From: Alphaproteobacteria bacterium
GTDB taxonomy: Bacteria > Pseudomonadota > Alphaproteobacteria > Rhizobiales > Devosiaceae
Assembly: GCA_018818925.1 (NCBI GenBank)
Contig: JAHJQZ010000090.1
Location: 62,001 to 126,000, forward strand
Length of the DNA stretch: 64,000 bases
Direction: 5' to 3'
Shown piece after piece: positions 30,431 to 41,257 of the stretch. Position 1 is the first letter of the stretch. Each line of letters begins with the position of its first letter. A program made the translations under genes and the position numbers. A model generated the notes under the pieces. That model did not search any database. It was not told the DNA's origin and saw nothing but the letters and a program-made list of their open reading frames with translations.

Positions 30431-30578
30431 CCCAAGCCTCCCGTTAAGCATTTGTTAATCTAGCATAATCGGATAGGCGCGGCAATATCGATCGCAGATT
30501 TCAAGTAAACGCGTAATATGACCGCAAGTGTTTACTTTACTGCGCGTGAAATGTGAAACGCGCGGCAGCACACGGATT

Positions 30579-30630
30579 TAGAGCATTTCCAGGTGAAGTG
30601 GACACCGGTTCGCCGTCCGGAAATGCGACA
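30579..30630. repeat. Intergenic palindromic repeat element
   Basis: Arms GCATTTCC (30583-30590) and GGAAATGC (30619-30626) enclose a core with GTGGACACCGGTT. This layout, starting from TTTAGAGCATTTCC, resembles the short mosaic palindromes scattered through Hyphomicrobiales genomes. No gene is visible in 30431-30760 apart from this and the hairpin next to it. Confidence 0.5.
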
Positions 30631-30641
30631 AACCAAGGGCT

Positions 30642-30682
30642 TGGAGCCTTTCAGTGTTTCCATGAAACACTGAAAGGCTCCA
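30642..30682. repeat. 19-bp perfect hairpin
   Basis: TGGAGCCTTTCAGTGTTTC (30642-30660), loop CAT, exact complement 30664-30682. No U-run follows on either strand. It lies 79 bp downstream of the 3' end of tRNA-Val. It may be a mobile palindromic element, an RNA processing signal or a protein site. Confidence 0.8.
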
Positions 30683-30760
30683 GTGCCCCGCGACCGCTTG
30701 AAAAAAACCATGTCGATGCGGAAAGGCACGCGAGGCAAAGGGACTGACTTGCGGGAAATC

Positions 30761-30836
30761 TGGTGGGCGGTGACGGGCTCGAACCGCCGACATCCACGGT
30801 GTAAACGTGGCGCTCTACCAACTGAGCTAACCGCCC
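30761..30836 (-). tRNA. tRNA-Val (TAC)
   Basis: 76 nt on the minus strand including CCA. Acceptor GGGCGGT/ACCGCCC, D arm AGCTCAGTTGGTAGAGC, anticodon stem CCACG/CGTGG with loop TTTACAC (anticodon TAC), T arm CGGTTCGAGCCCG. It follows the HU gene, the usual alphaproteobacterial order. Confidence 0.97.
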
Positions 30837-30997
30837 CCGGGGCCTTTCCGGAGCAAGTGGCAGCCACTTTTCCGGCGCGAATGCGCGGTCCCCCGCGACC
30901 TGCCATGCCATCATAGGCGCATGAAGGGGCTGGCGCACCAGATAGACACGCGCTTGCCGCCAGTCAAGCAGCGCCGACGACGACGGGCCGAAACGCG

Positions 30998-31033
30998 AAA
31001 AGGGTCCCGCCGCATGACCGGCAGGACCCTTTT
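30998..31033 (-). terminator. Terminator of the HU gene
   Basis: Stem AAAAGGGTCC (30998-31007) and GGACCCTTTT (31024-31033), with an inner GCCG/CGGC helix. On the minus strand it ends in TTTT. It lies 57 bp after the HU stop. Confidence 0.8.
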
Positions 31034-31089
31034 TGCGTGAAACCGGCCAGCGGGGCGAAAACCCTTGCGGCCGAAGGCGGGAACGCCGC

Positions 31090-31362
31090 CTAGTTCAGCG
31101 CGTCCTTGAGACCCTTGCCGGGCTTGAACTTGGGCTGGTTCGACGCCGGGATGTCGATCTCGGCTCCGGTGGCCGGATTGCGGCCCTTGGTGGCCTTGCG
31201 CTGGCTGACCGCGAATGTGCCGAAGCCGACAAGTCGCACCTCGTCATTCGACTTCAGAGCCGACGTGATGGCATCGAACACGGCGTCGACAGCCTCGCCA
31301 GCCTGGGTCTTGCTCAGGCCGGTCTTGTCCGCCACGACATTGGTCAGTTCGTTCTTGTTCAT
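31090..31362 (-). CDS. hupB: Nucleoid protein HU
   Basis: 90 residues, ATG at 31362 behind GAGGAA. The N terminus MNKNELTNVVADKTGLSKTQ and the DNA-binding arm VGFGTFAVSQRKATKGRNPATG are standard HU. The protein bends DNA as a homodimer in the nucleoid. The gene lies in the conserved alphaproteobacterial block clpP-clpX-lon-HU-tRNA-Val, here interrupted by the MFS pump gene. The frame stays open about 75 codons upstream, but that part has no similarity to HU. Confidence 0.97.
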   Translation of the reverse strand: MNKNELTNVVADKTGLSKTQAGEAVDAVFDAITSALKSNDEVRLVGFGTFAVSQRKATKGRNPATGAEIDIPASNQPKFKPGKGLKDALN

Positions 31363-31587
31363 CTCAGTTCCTCGAAAATGACTGGCCCGCGCAGAGCCGT
31401 GCAAAACGCCGTCACACTTTTGCGATTCTGGGCAAAAGGCAAGGATTTCCGGGCCTCTCCCGGAAATCAGTGCCGCAAATCGCTCGTTCATGTTGAAAAA
31501 TGCGTAAACACGGGGGACAAATGCCCGCCAACCGCGCCGCGACGACCCGGATCGCCGACGGGCGTGAGTTGGCGCGTCGCCGTCCAA

Positions 31588-32784
31588 TCATGCCGCTCCG
31601 GTCGGCAAAACCGGCCGTCGCCTTATTCCCAGCATCAATGGCAGCGCCAGAAGATAGATGCAGGCGCCCACCAGCCAGATCAGGCCCGGCCATTCTGCAC
31701 GCACCGCGAAATAGACACTCGAAAAGAACAGCGGTCCGAACACGGCGCTGAGGCTGACAAGACTCGCTAGGACGCCCTGAAGCTGGCCCTGCCTGTCGGC
31801 ATCGACCTGTGTCGTGGTCAGCGACTGCAGGGCCGGCATGCCGATGCCGCCGAGCGCGAACAGGGGCGCGAGGGCGAACAGCACCCAGCCCTCACCGGTG
31901 ACGCCGAGAATGGCCAGGGCCAGCAGTTCGCAGGCCATGCCGACGACAAGTGCCCAGCGCTCGCCGAGCCTTGCCACCGCCGGCCCGGTCAGGAAGGCCT
32001 GCGCCCCGGCATGGAACAGGCCGAACGCCCCGAGCGACAATCCGATCATGGTTCCGGTCCAGGCGAACCGGTCTTCGGAGAACAGCGCCCAGATCGTGCC
32101 GTACATGGTACCGACGAAATTCATGATCACGAAGATGGCGATCAGCGGAATGAGCGCCTTGAAGGTCAGCGCCCATTTGAGCGGCTTGAACGGGTTGAGC
32201 GTGTCCCAGGCGAAGGCAGCGCCCTTCTGGCCGCGCCGTGACTCGGGCAAAGCATAGAGCGCCAGCAGGAAATTGACGCCATTGAGCAGCGCCGCCGCGA
32301 TGAAGGGCGCGCGCACCCAGATGTCTCCGAGCAAGCCGCCGAGCACCGGGCCGATGATGAAGCCGATGCCGAACATGGCGTGAAACAGGCCAAAGCGCTT
32401 GGCGCGCTCCTCTTCGGTGGAAATGTCGGTGATATAGGCCGTCGCCACCGCCATGTTGGCGCTGGTCACGCCGGAAATGGCGCGGCCGAGTACCAATATC
32501 CACAAATAGGGCGCGAAGGCCATGATGAGATAGTCGACGGCCGCGCCGGCCAGCGAAATCAAGAGGATCGGCCGCCGGCCGAACCTGTCGCTCAGAACGC
32601 CGAGCACGGGCGAGAACAGGAACTGGCAGGCCGAGTAGATCGCCATCATCAGCCCGAGCAGCGTCGCGACCTCGGTGACGTGTCCCACGTCCCGGAGCAG
32701 CGCCGGCAGGATCGGAAAGATCAGGCCGATTCCGACCGCATCGAGCATGACGGCGGCGAGTATGACGACCAGCGCCTTGTTCAT
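31588..32784 (-). CDS. Tet-type MFS drug efflux pump
   Basis: 398 residues with 12 predicted membrane helices. The N terminus (LVVILAAVMLDAVGIGLIFP) and motif A (GVLSDRFGRRP, about residues 60-70) are those of the class A-type tetracycline/H+ antiporters. ATG at 32784 has AGGAG upstream, and a GGCCCC-CA-GGGGCC hairpin (32801-32814) sits just before it and could affect translation. No tetR-like regulator is adjacent, so the true substrate may be something other than tetracycline. It is inserted between lon and the HU gene, in the same direction. The 225-bp gap to the HU start shows nothing distinctive. Confidence 0.85.
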   Translation of the reverse strand: MNKALVVILAAVMLDAVGIGLIFPILPALLRDVGHVTEVATLLGLMMAIYSACQFLFSPVLGVLSDRFGRRPILLISLAGAAVDYLIMAFAPYLWILVLGRAISGVTSANMAVATAYITDISTEEERAKRFGLFHAMFGIGFIIGPVLGGLLGDIWVRAPFIAAALLNGVNFLLALYALPESRRGQKGAAFAWDTLNPFKPLKWALTFKALIPLIAIFVIMNFVGTMYGTIWALFSEDRFAWTGTMIGLSLGAFGLFHAGAQAFLTGPAVARLGERWALVVGMACELLALAILGVTGEGWVLFALAPLFALGGIGMPALQSLTTTQVDADRQGQLQGVLASLVSLSAVFGPLFFSSVYFAVRAEWPGLIWLVGACIYLLALPLMLGIRRRPVLPTGAA

Positions 32785-32814
32785 GGCAAGCTCCTGGAAT
32801 GGCCCCCAGGGGCC

Positions 32815-33047
32815 GACGACGGATAAGCGAGGCGCCGGCTCGCCGTACAGGGCGGATATGGCAGTCTTCACTGTCACAACATGGCAGCGGAAGCGACCAC
32901 GATTGCGCGGTGGCGATCGGAAGATGCGCCGACGGCGACGCGCGCGGTGCGGCGTGCACATCGCCGTCGTCCGATCTCATTTAGGCATTCCGCGCGCCGC
33001 GCGCCAGATCCGGCAATAACAGGCCGCGTTTGCGGCGGACAAGACGA
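32815..33047. other. Non-coding gap between lon and the MFS gene
   Basis: The 314-bp gap 32785-33098 holds the MFS leader hairpin at its left and the lon terminator at its right. I see no gene and no convincing promoter in between; the stretch 32930-33000 is rich in CGCGC runs. Confidence 0.5.
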
Positions 33048-33073
33048 AAACGGCGCCCCCGAGGACGCCGTTT
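33048..33073 (-). terminator. lon: Terminator of lon
   Basis: Stem AAACGGCG (33048-33055) and CGCCGTTT (33066-33073), loop 10 nt. On the minus strand it is followed by TTCGTCTTG. It starts 25 nt after the lon stop. Confidence 0.75.
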
Positions 33074-33098
33074 CGCCGTCATAGAATTGTGCCGGACG

Positions 33099-35534
<2,436 letters not shown>

Positions 35535-35627
35535 CTTGTTCCCTTTGTTGCCGCGGAAGGAGGAGGCGCGGCATCTGATGTGTCGGGTTGCCTCGGGCCG
35601 GAAACGACAAGCCGAATCCCTGACTAG

Positions 35628-35653
35628 ATAGGGTGCCCAAGCCCCGAGACAAG
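35628..35653 (-). promoter_or_regulatory. Candidate heat-shock promoter of lon
   Basis: On the minus strand CTTGTC (35653-35648), 14 bp, CCCTAT (35633-35628). This resembles the RpoH pattern CTTG-N14-CCCATnT but with mismatches. It lies about 95 bp upstream of the lon start. Confidence 0.35.
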
Positions 35654-35654
35654 A

Positions 35655-36659
35655 TCAACCGATCAGATCAATCGTGCGCGTCGCCGCACCGACATCGAGA
35701 CCGGATAGCGTATCGCCCCATCTGACCCGGCGAATCCGGCCGAATTGCGGGTTTTTGCGGGCAACGCCGCGCCAGGCTTCCTCGCCGTCCGGCTCGCACA
35801 GCTTGAAGCGGATTTCGTGCTTTTGCGCCTCGGGCGACGCCAAGACCCGCGGCAGCGCCGGAACGAGCGCCACGTCCGCCCGCGTCAGCACCAGATAGGA
35901 GACCTTCTCGTCCTCGTAGCCAAGCGCGCCGGCCTTGAGCCGCCTGTGTGTGCGGCTGCGCGGCAGCCTGACGGAGAAATGGCACCAGTCGGTGCCGGTC
36001 AGCGGGCAGTCGCGCATGTGCGGACACGGCGCCGCCACATGCGCGCCCTGTCCGATGGCCCAGGCGCGAAAATCCATCAGCCGCATGTGGTCGCGCGGCC
36101 GCCCCGGCTCGACCACCACAAGCGCCGCCGCCGCCGCGTGCCAGAGGTTTTCGGCGGCATGGGCATAGGCCGCGTCGGATAGCTCGGTCAGCGCATACGA
36201 GGAAATGACGAGGTCGCCCATCGGCAAATCAGCCCCGCCTCGTGCCAGATCCGTTTCGACGAAACGCGCCGTTTCGCCGCCCGCTTCCATCAGCCGCTGC
36301 GCCAGCGCCAGCAGGCCGGCATGGACGTCGCAAAGGCAAAGCTCGGCTTCGGGCCAGTGCTCGGAGGCGCAAAGGCCGGCAGTGCCCGGCCCGGCCCCGG
36401 CATCGACGACGGTTTTCGGAGCGAAATCCGGCGCCCGTTCGCGGAAGGCATCAAGTGCGGCCGAAACGGCGGCCGCCGTCGCCGGCATGCGCATCAATGC
36501 GTAGATGGCCGCGTCGGTATCGTCGCGGACGATCACCCGCGAGGCGAGATTGTCGCGATAGCCTGCCGAGATGCGCGCCGCCCGCGCCGCGAGCTCGTGG
36601 CTGGACAATCCCGCGAGCAGGGTTTCGGCATGAGTGATACGGTCGGCGATCCCGATCAT
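35655..36659 (-). CDS. Rsm22-family methyltransferase
   Basis: 334 residues. A Rossmann methyltransferase core is seen: SAM-binding VVDAGAGPGTAGLCA (about residue 87), acidic strand LCLCDVHAG, and SSYALTEL. The C-terminal half has four conserved cysteines in CPHMRDCPLTGTDWCHF, plausibly an Fe-S or zinc site, which is characteristic of the Rsm22 group (mitochondrial small-ribosomal-subunit assembly factors). Bacterial members are uncharacterised. It sits between clpX and lon, which are otherwise adjacent in many relatives. Confidence 0.85.
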   Translation of the reverse strand: MIGIADRITHAETLLAGLSSHELAARAARISAGYRDNLASRVIVRDDTDAAIYALMRMPATAAAVSAALDAFRERAPDFAPKTVVDAGAGPGTAGLCASEHWPEAELCLCDVHAGLLALAQRLMEAGGETARFVETDLARGGADLPMGDLVISSYALTELSDAAYAHAAENLWHAAAAALVVVEPGRPRDHMRLMDFRAWAIGQGAHVAAPCPHMRDCPLTGTDWCHFSVRLPRSRTHRRLKAGALGYEDEKVSYLVLTRADVALVPALPRVLASPEAQKHEIRFKLCEPDGEEAWRGVARKNPQFGRIRRVRWGDTLSGLDVGAATRTIDLIG

Positions 36660-36707
36660 GGAACCGCCCGTGCCGTTCGGCCGCTTGCCGCGGCGGAAGC
36701 GCCGCAG

Positions 36708-37979
36708 CTAGGCTCCGGCGCGTTCCTCTTCACGGCGCTCGGCATAGATGTACAAAGGTCTGGCATCGCCGGTCACGACCTCCTCGGAGATCACCACCTC
36801 CTCGACGCCTTCGAGGCTCGGCAGGTCGTACATGGTGTCAAGCAGGATGCCTTCCATGATCGACCTGAGGCCGCGGGCGCCTGTCTTGCGATTGATGGCG
36901 CGCTTGGCGATGGCGGTGAGGGCGTCCTCGTGGAAGGTCAGATCGACCTCTTCCATCTTGAACAACCGCTGGTACTGCCGCACAAGAGCATTCTTGGGCT
37001 CGGTCAGGATCTGGATCAGCGCGGATTCATCGAGATCGCTCAGCGTCGCGATCACCGGCAAACGGCCGATGAATTCGGGAATGAGACCGAATTTGACCAA
37101 GTCCTCCGGCTCGACTTCCGCGAAGATTTCTCCAACGCGCCGATCGAGCGGATCCTTGACCTCGGCATTGAAACCGATCGAGGAATGCTCGCCGCGCGCC
37201 GCGATGATCTTTTCAAGGCCCGAGAAGGCACCGCCGACGATGAAAAGGATATTGGTGGTGTCGACCTGGAGGAATTCCTGCTGCGGATGCTTGCGTCCGC
37301 CCTGCGGCGGCACGCTGGCGACCGTGCCTTCCATGATCTTCAGCAAGGCCTGCTGCACGCCCTCGCCCGAAACGTCGCGGGTGATCGAGGGGTTGTCGGA
37401 CTTGCGCGAGATCTTGTCGACCTCGTCGATATAGACGATGCCGCGCTGGGCCTTCTCGACATTGTAGTCGGCGGCCTGCAACAGCTTCAAAATGATGTTC
37501 TCGACGTCCTCGCCGACATAGCCGGCTTCGGTCAGCGTCGTGGCGTCGGCCATGGTGAAGGGCACGTCGATGATGCGCGCCAGCGTCTGGGCCAGAAGCG
37601 TCTTGCCGGTGCCGGTCGGGCCGATGAGGAGGATGTTGGACTTGGAGAGCTCGACATCCTGGTGCTTCTGGGCATGCGCCAGCCGCTTGTAATGGTTGTG
37701 CACGGCGACGCTCAAAACCTTCTTGGCGCGGCCCTGCCCGATCACATAGTCGTCGAGCACCTTGCAGATATCGGCCGGGGTCGGCACGCCGTCCGCCGAT
37801 TTGATGGTCGAGGACTTGTTCTCCTCGCGGATGATGTCCATGCACAACTCGACGCATTCGTCGCAGATGAACACGGTCGGTCCGGCGATCAGCTTCCTGA
37901 CCTCGTGCTGCGACTTGCCGCAGAACGAACAGTAGAGCGTGTTCTTCGAGGACTCGCCGCTGGAACTGTCTTTGGACAT
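36708..37979 (-). CDS. clpX: ClpX, ATPase subunit of ClpXP
   Basis: 423 residues. N-terminal zinc-binding domain (YCSFCGKSQ and [10 protein letters not shown], residues 15-45), Walker A GPTGTGKT (about 118), Walker [11 protein letters not shown], pore loop containing GYVGED, and an IGF-type loop for ClpP docking (SSIGFNAEV). It unfolds substrates and feeds them into ClpP. ATG at 37979 has GGGAG upstream; the frame stays open 14 codons earlier without similarity. Confidence 0.98.
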   Translation of the reverse strand: MSKDSSSGESSKNTLYCSFCGKSQHEVRKLIAGPTVFICDECVELCMDIIREENKSSTIKSADGVPTPADICKVLDDYVIGQGRAKKVLSVAVHNHYKRLAHAQKHQDVELSKSNILLIGPTGTGKTLLAQTLARIIDVPFTMADATTLTEAGYVGEDVENIILKLLQAADYNVEKAQRGIVYIDEVDKISRKSDNPSITRDVSGEGVQQALLKIMEGTVASVPPQGGRKHPQQEFLQVDTTNILFIVGGAFSGLEKIIAARGEHSSIGFNAEVKDPLDRRVGEIFAEVEPEDLVKFGLIPEFIGRLPVIATLSDLDESALIQILTEPKNALVRQYQRLFKMEEVDLTFHEDALTAIAKRAINRKTGARGLRSIMEGILLDTMYDLPSLEGVEEVVISEEVVTGDARPLYIYAERREEERAGA

Positions 37980-38164
37980 CTTGTTAACTCCCGGAGGGAC
38001 GCATGGTCCCTTCTGTCGCATCTGCTGACGCTATGACACCACAGATGAATAAAATGTAAGCCGTCGGCATACCTTAGTGACGCGGTCGTGCCGGCGCAAT
38101 CGGAACGGGCCGCAAGGCACGAACAAGTGTTCTTTTCCGTTAACGCAGCAGGCGTCCAGATGCG

Positions 38165-38791
38165 TCACGAAGCGCTTGCCGCGGCGCGTTTGACAAAGAT
38201 CGTGTCGATGAGGCCGAACTCCTTGGCCTGCTCGGCGGTCATGAAGTTGTCGCGCTCGAGCGCCGCATGGATCGTGTCGTAATCCTGGCCGGTATGCTTG
38301 ACGTAGACCTCGTTCAACTGCTTCTTCAGCCGCTCGGTATACTGGGCGTGGATGAGGATGTCGGTGGCCTGGCCCTGATAGCCGCCCGAGGGCTGATGCA
38401 CCATGATCGAGGCGTTGGGGAGCGCGGCGCGCATGCCCTTCTCGCCTGCCGCCAGCAAGAGCGAACCCATGGAGGCCGCCTGGCCGATGCACAGCGTCGC
38501 CACAGCCGGGCGGATGAACTGCATGGTATCGTACATGGCAAGACCCGCCGTCACCACGCCACCTGGCGAATTGATGTACATGGCGATTTCCTTTTTCGGA
38601 TTTTCCGATTCAAGGAACAGAAGCTGCGCCGCCACCAGCGAGGCCATGTTGTCCTCGACGACTCCGGTCACGAAGATGATTCGTTCCTTCAGGAGCCGCG
38701 AGAAAATGTCGTAGGCGCGTTCGCCGCGATTGGTCTGCTCGACGACCATCGGCACGAGCGTGTTCATGTAGATTTCTGCGGGGTCTCTCAT
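38165..38791 (-). CDS. clpP: ClpP protease subunit
   Basis: 208 residues. Catalytic triad Ser107 (GQAASMGS), His132 (MVHQPSGG) and Asp181 (ERDNFM), with the spacing of the E. coli enzyme. The N terminus [19 protein letters not shown] is the alphaproteobacterial form. It forms the tetradecameric proteolytic chamber for ClpX and ClpA. The 185-bp gap to clpX allows separate transcription. The gene upstream is separated by a strong minus-strand terminator at 38965-39011. Confidence 0.98.
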   Translation of the reverse strand: MRDPAEIYMNTLVPMVVEQTNRGERAYDIFSRLLKERIIFVTGVVEDNMASLVAAQLLFLESENPKKEIAMYINSPGGVVTAGLAMYDTMQFIRPAVATLCIGQAASMGSLLLAAGEKGMRAALPNASIMVHQPSGGYQGQATDILIHAQYTERLKKQLNEVYVKHTGQDYDTIHAALERDNFMTAEQAKEFGLIDTIFVKRAAASAS

Positions 38792-38964
38792 TATCCAACC
38801 TTGGGAAACGAATCGGGTTCTGCTCGGCAAGCAAGACCGGACCGACTTAATGCGGGGTAAACCGACAGATAGGCGGGATCGTGGCGCGCGACAAGGGCCG
38901 GGCGAAAACGTTGTTAAGGCCCGGCCGTTGCAGTTTTCTTGCATGGTGCCGACCGATCGCAGGC

Positions 38965-39011
38965 AAAAAAAAGGGGAGCTACGGCCCTCTCCACAAAAGC
39001 CGCAACTCCCC
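38965..39011 (-). terminator. Rho-independent terminator upstream of clpP
   Basis: On the minus strand, arm complementary to 38999-39011 (GGGGAGTTGCGGC) and arm from 38973-38985 (GCCGTAGCTCCCC) form a 13-pair stem with G-U pairs that exist only in minus-strand RNA, followed by eight Us. It must end a leftward transcript starting to its right, yet no established gene is there. See the short frame at 39038-39310. Confidence 0.85.
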
Positions 39012-39037
39012 GTAAACAATGAGTTGGAACGAATATT

Positions 39038-39310
39038 CTATGAAAATGGATTTGGCAATTGCCGATAGTCGCTGTTCTTCAAATAGGCACCGCGGAAAGC
39101 GCGCTTCGCCGGATTTCTACGCAACATCAAAAGACTCCGGCCATGCTGGACCGCTTCCAGTCTGATGATATAGTCGCGTGGCCGACCGCGCCGGAAGTTG
39201 GGGCAGCGCCTGATCGACCGGTTGGCATTGCGTCCTTCGTCTGGTGCAACGGAAAAGTACGACAAAAGATGCGAGCAATGGTTGCATGACCAAGGATGCA
39301 GATGCGACAC
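39038..39310 (-). CDS. Possible small basic protein or sRNA locus
   Basis: An open frame of 90 codons ends 27 bp before the terminator at 38965-39011. The most plausible product is its last 29 residues, from an internal ATG (MLRRNPAKRAFRGAYLKN, then SDYRQLPNPFS), which is basic and aromatic-rich. No family recognised. The DNA between 39010 and 39110 is less GC-rich than its surroundings. A non-coding RNA ending at the terminator is an equally good explanation. The 494-bp stretch 38792-39285 holds no other gene I can support. Confidence 0.3.
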   Translation of the reverse strand: MSHLHPWSCNHCSHLLSYFSVAPDEGRNANRSIRRCPNFRRGRPRDYIIRLEAVQHGRSLLMLRRNPAKRAFRGAYLKNSDYRQLPNPFS

Positions 39311-40092
39311 CGGATAAGCGTATTCCCGTAGGCATCGACGGCGCGATCCTGCGCCGCATCATCGACATCCGTTTTCCCGGCGGTATCGCCGCCTTCCTCG
39401 ACAATTGGCACTGCCGCACCGACGCTCGCGGCAAACCCTATACCAAGGCGCCCGGCAACCGCGCCACGGTCTACCGCTGGCTGAACGGCGATCTGCCCGG
39501 ATCCGCCGAAACGCTGCTCGAACTGGCCGCGGTACTCGATGTCGACCCGTTCAGCATGATCACGCTCGCCGGCAATGACGCGCCGGCCGCCACCGCCCGC
39601 ATCCTGACAGCGATGGAGACCGGCCTGTGGCAGCACAAGACCATGGCTGTGATGAAGGAATTTCTCGGCCGGCGGGCCGAATGGCCGCCGCCATCGGTCG
39701 GCATGCGCTATCCGAATGGCTGGAGCACGTTCGATTTTACCCATGACCCCGCCATGGCGGCAGGCGTCTATGGCAGCTTCCGCGTCAGCTTCGCCGAACA
39801 TCTCGAACCCGATATCCCGCGCATGCTCCACATCGCCTATCGCCACGCACCGCATTTCGGCGGGCGCTGGCTGCAATACGGCATGATCCGGCTCGATATG
39901 GGCTCGGCGCTGCTGCTCAACATCAACGGCAGCATCGAATACGGCTTCGCGCCCACGGCCCTGGGGCCCTACACGATCGAAACCGTTTTCGGCCTCGGCC
40001 CGGCCGAATTCCGCCTCGCCTCCCTGTCGCCCTTCACCGCAACTGGACAATACGCACCGAGCACCGATTCCGGCCGCGTCGGCTTCCGCTAG
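39286..40092 (+). CDS. Hypothetical protein with Cro/XRE-like N-terminal helix-turn-helix
   Basis: 268 residues from the ATG at 39286; a GTG at 39244 is an alternative and neither has a good ribosome site. Residues 15-90 look like a phage-repressor-type DNA-binding domain (NRATVYRWLNGDLPGSAETLL, ELAAVLDVDPFSMI). The C-terminal two thirds (GRRAEWPPPS, PNGWSTFDFTHDP, GRWLQYGMIRLDMG) are not a known effector domain to me. It is probably a transcription regulator; its targets are unknown. The promoter region faces the minus-strand terminator locus. Confidence 0.6.
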   Translation: MTKDADATPDKRIPVGIDGAILRRIIDIRFPGGIAAFLDNWHCRTDARGKPYTKAPGNRATVYRWLNGDLPGSAETLLELAAVLDVDPFSMITLAGNDAPAATARILTAMETGLWQHKTMAVMKEFLGRRAEWPPPSVGMRYPNGWSTFDFTHDPAMAAGVYGSFRVSFAEHLEPDIPRMLHIAYRHAPHFGGRWLQYGMIRLDMGSALLLNINGSIEYGFAPTALGPYTIETVFGLGPAEFRLASLSPFTATGQYAPSTDSGRVGFR

Positions 40093-40201
40093 GCTGCCCG
40101 ATCGTGACGCTCGTCGCCGGCCACCGAAACGACCCAAGCAACCGGCTCGTTGCCTTTCAGGTCGCGTGCTAGGCTCAGCGCCCCATCAGCAGAGGACGCC
40201 C

Positions 40202-40600
40202 ATGCTCAAGCACCGCGCCATCGCCATTCTCGCCGCCGCCGCCACGGCTCTTGCCATGCCCGGAGCGGCTCGCGCCGACTATGCCTATTACGACGGCGAG
40301 GCCAGCCTCGGCCTCAGCCGCAATGCCGGCGAGATCGGCTGCTGGGTCGAGCAGGACTGCCCCGAAGGCGAGGTCTGCCACGCCACGGTCCGCATCGGCG
40401 GCGAGGCGGCCACCCGGCTTGCCGAGCTGTTGATGATGCGGGTCGAGAAGGACCCGACTTTCGCCGACTGGGGCCTCGAAATCTATGTTTCCGCCAATGA
40501 CGGGCTTTTTTGCGACGTGACCGAGCCGGACCGCGCCCAGTGCACCTTCAGCCTCAACGCCCAGACCGCCGAGATGGAGCCGCCACTCTCCTGCGAATAG
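40202..40600 (+). CDS. Small secreted cysteine-containing protein
   Basis: 132 residues from the ATG at 40202 (AGAGGA upstream). A signal peptide ends near ARADYAYYD (residue 26). The mature part has six cysteines (GCWVEQDCPEGEVCH, LFCDV, AQCTF, LSCE), which probably form disulphides in the periplasm. No family recognised. A 7-bp GC hairpin (40634-40654) follows 33 nt after the stop. Confidence 0.65.
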   Translation: MLKHRAIAILAAAATALAMPGAARADYAYYDGEASLGLSRNAGEIGCWVEQDCPEGEVCHATVRIGGEAATRLAELLMMRVEKDPTFADWGLEIYVSANDGLFCDVTEPDRAQCTFSLNAQTAEMEPPLSCE

Positions 40601-40706
40601 ACGCCAAGCACAAAACGCCGACTTGGCACAAAAGCGCGGCCCAAATCGCCGCGCCTGGCGCCTTCGTTCGGGCTAGCTCTGCCCGGCCAACAAGCGGAGA
40701 CGCAGC

Positions 40707-41177
40707 ATGTCGATTGCCTATCGCCCCATCGGGAGCGCCCATCAGGACGGTCCGAGTTTTTTCATCGAAATCGAGCCGGCCTTCCGGCAGGGCCTTGTCG
40801 GGCTCGGCGATTTTTCCTTCATCCATGTCGTCTGGCATGCAGACAAGGCCGCGCCGCTCGCCGAGGATGGGCTCGTTTTGTCGTCGCCCTATCGCAACGC
40901 GCCGGAAAAGCTCGGCGTTTTCGCCACGCGCTCGCCCGATCGGCCCAATCCGGTCTGTTTCACCGTGGCGCCGCTTCTCGGTGTAGACGTGAAGACCGGC
41001 CGGGTCGATCTGGCCTGGCTGGATTGCGAAAACGGCACCCCCGTTCTCGACATCAAGCCCTATCACACCAGTTCCGACCGGATCGCCACTCCCAAGGTGC
41101 CGCAATGGTGCGCGAACTGGCCCAAATCGCTTGAGGAGTCGGCGAATTTCGACTGGAGCAAGGTTTTCAATTTCTGA
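40707..41177 (+). CDS. trmO: TrmO-type tRNA methyltransferase (TsaA/UPF0066 fold)
   Basis: 156 residues. The family signature ATRSPDRPNPVCFTV (about residues 72-86) and DIKPYH (about 113-118) are intact. TrmO methylates N6-threonylcarbamoyladenosine at position 37 of some tRNAs using SAM bound in an unusual beta-barrel. The protein is shorter than E. coli TrmO, as is common for alphaproteobacterial members that lack the C-terminal domain; substrate choice could differ. Confidence 0.88.
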   Translation: MSIAYRPIGSAHQDGPSFFIEIEPAFRQGLVGLGDFSFIHVVWHADKAAPLAEDGLVLSSPYRNAPEKLGVFATRSPDRPNPVCFTVAPLLGVDVKTGRVDLAWLDCENGTPVLDIKPYHTSSDRIATPKVPQWCANWPKSLEESANFDWSKVFNF

Positions 41178-41257
41178 TCCCTGCCAGCCTGCCGGCGACC
41201 ATCTCGCCGCACTGCCCGCGCCTTGGCCCTTGGCGCGGGCGGCGTATACTGGCCGGC

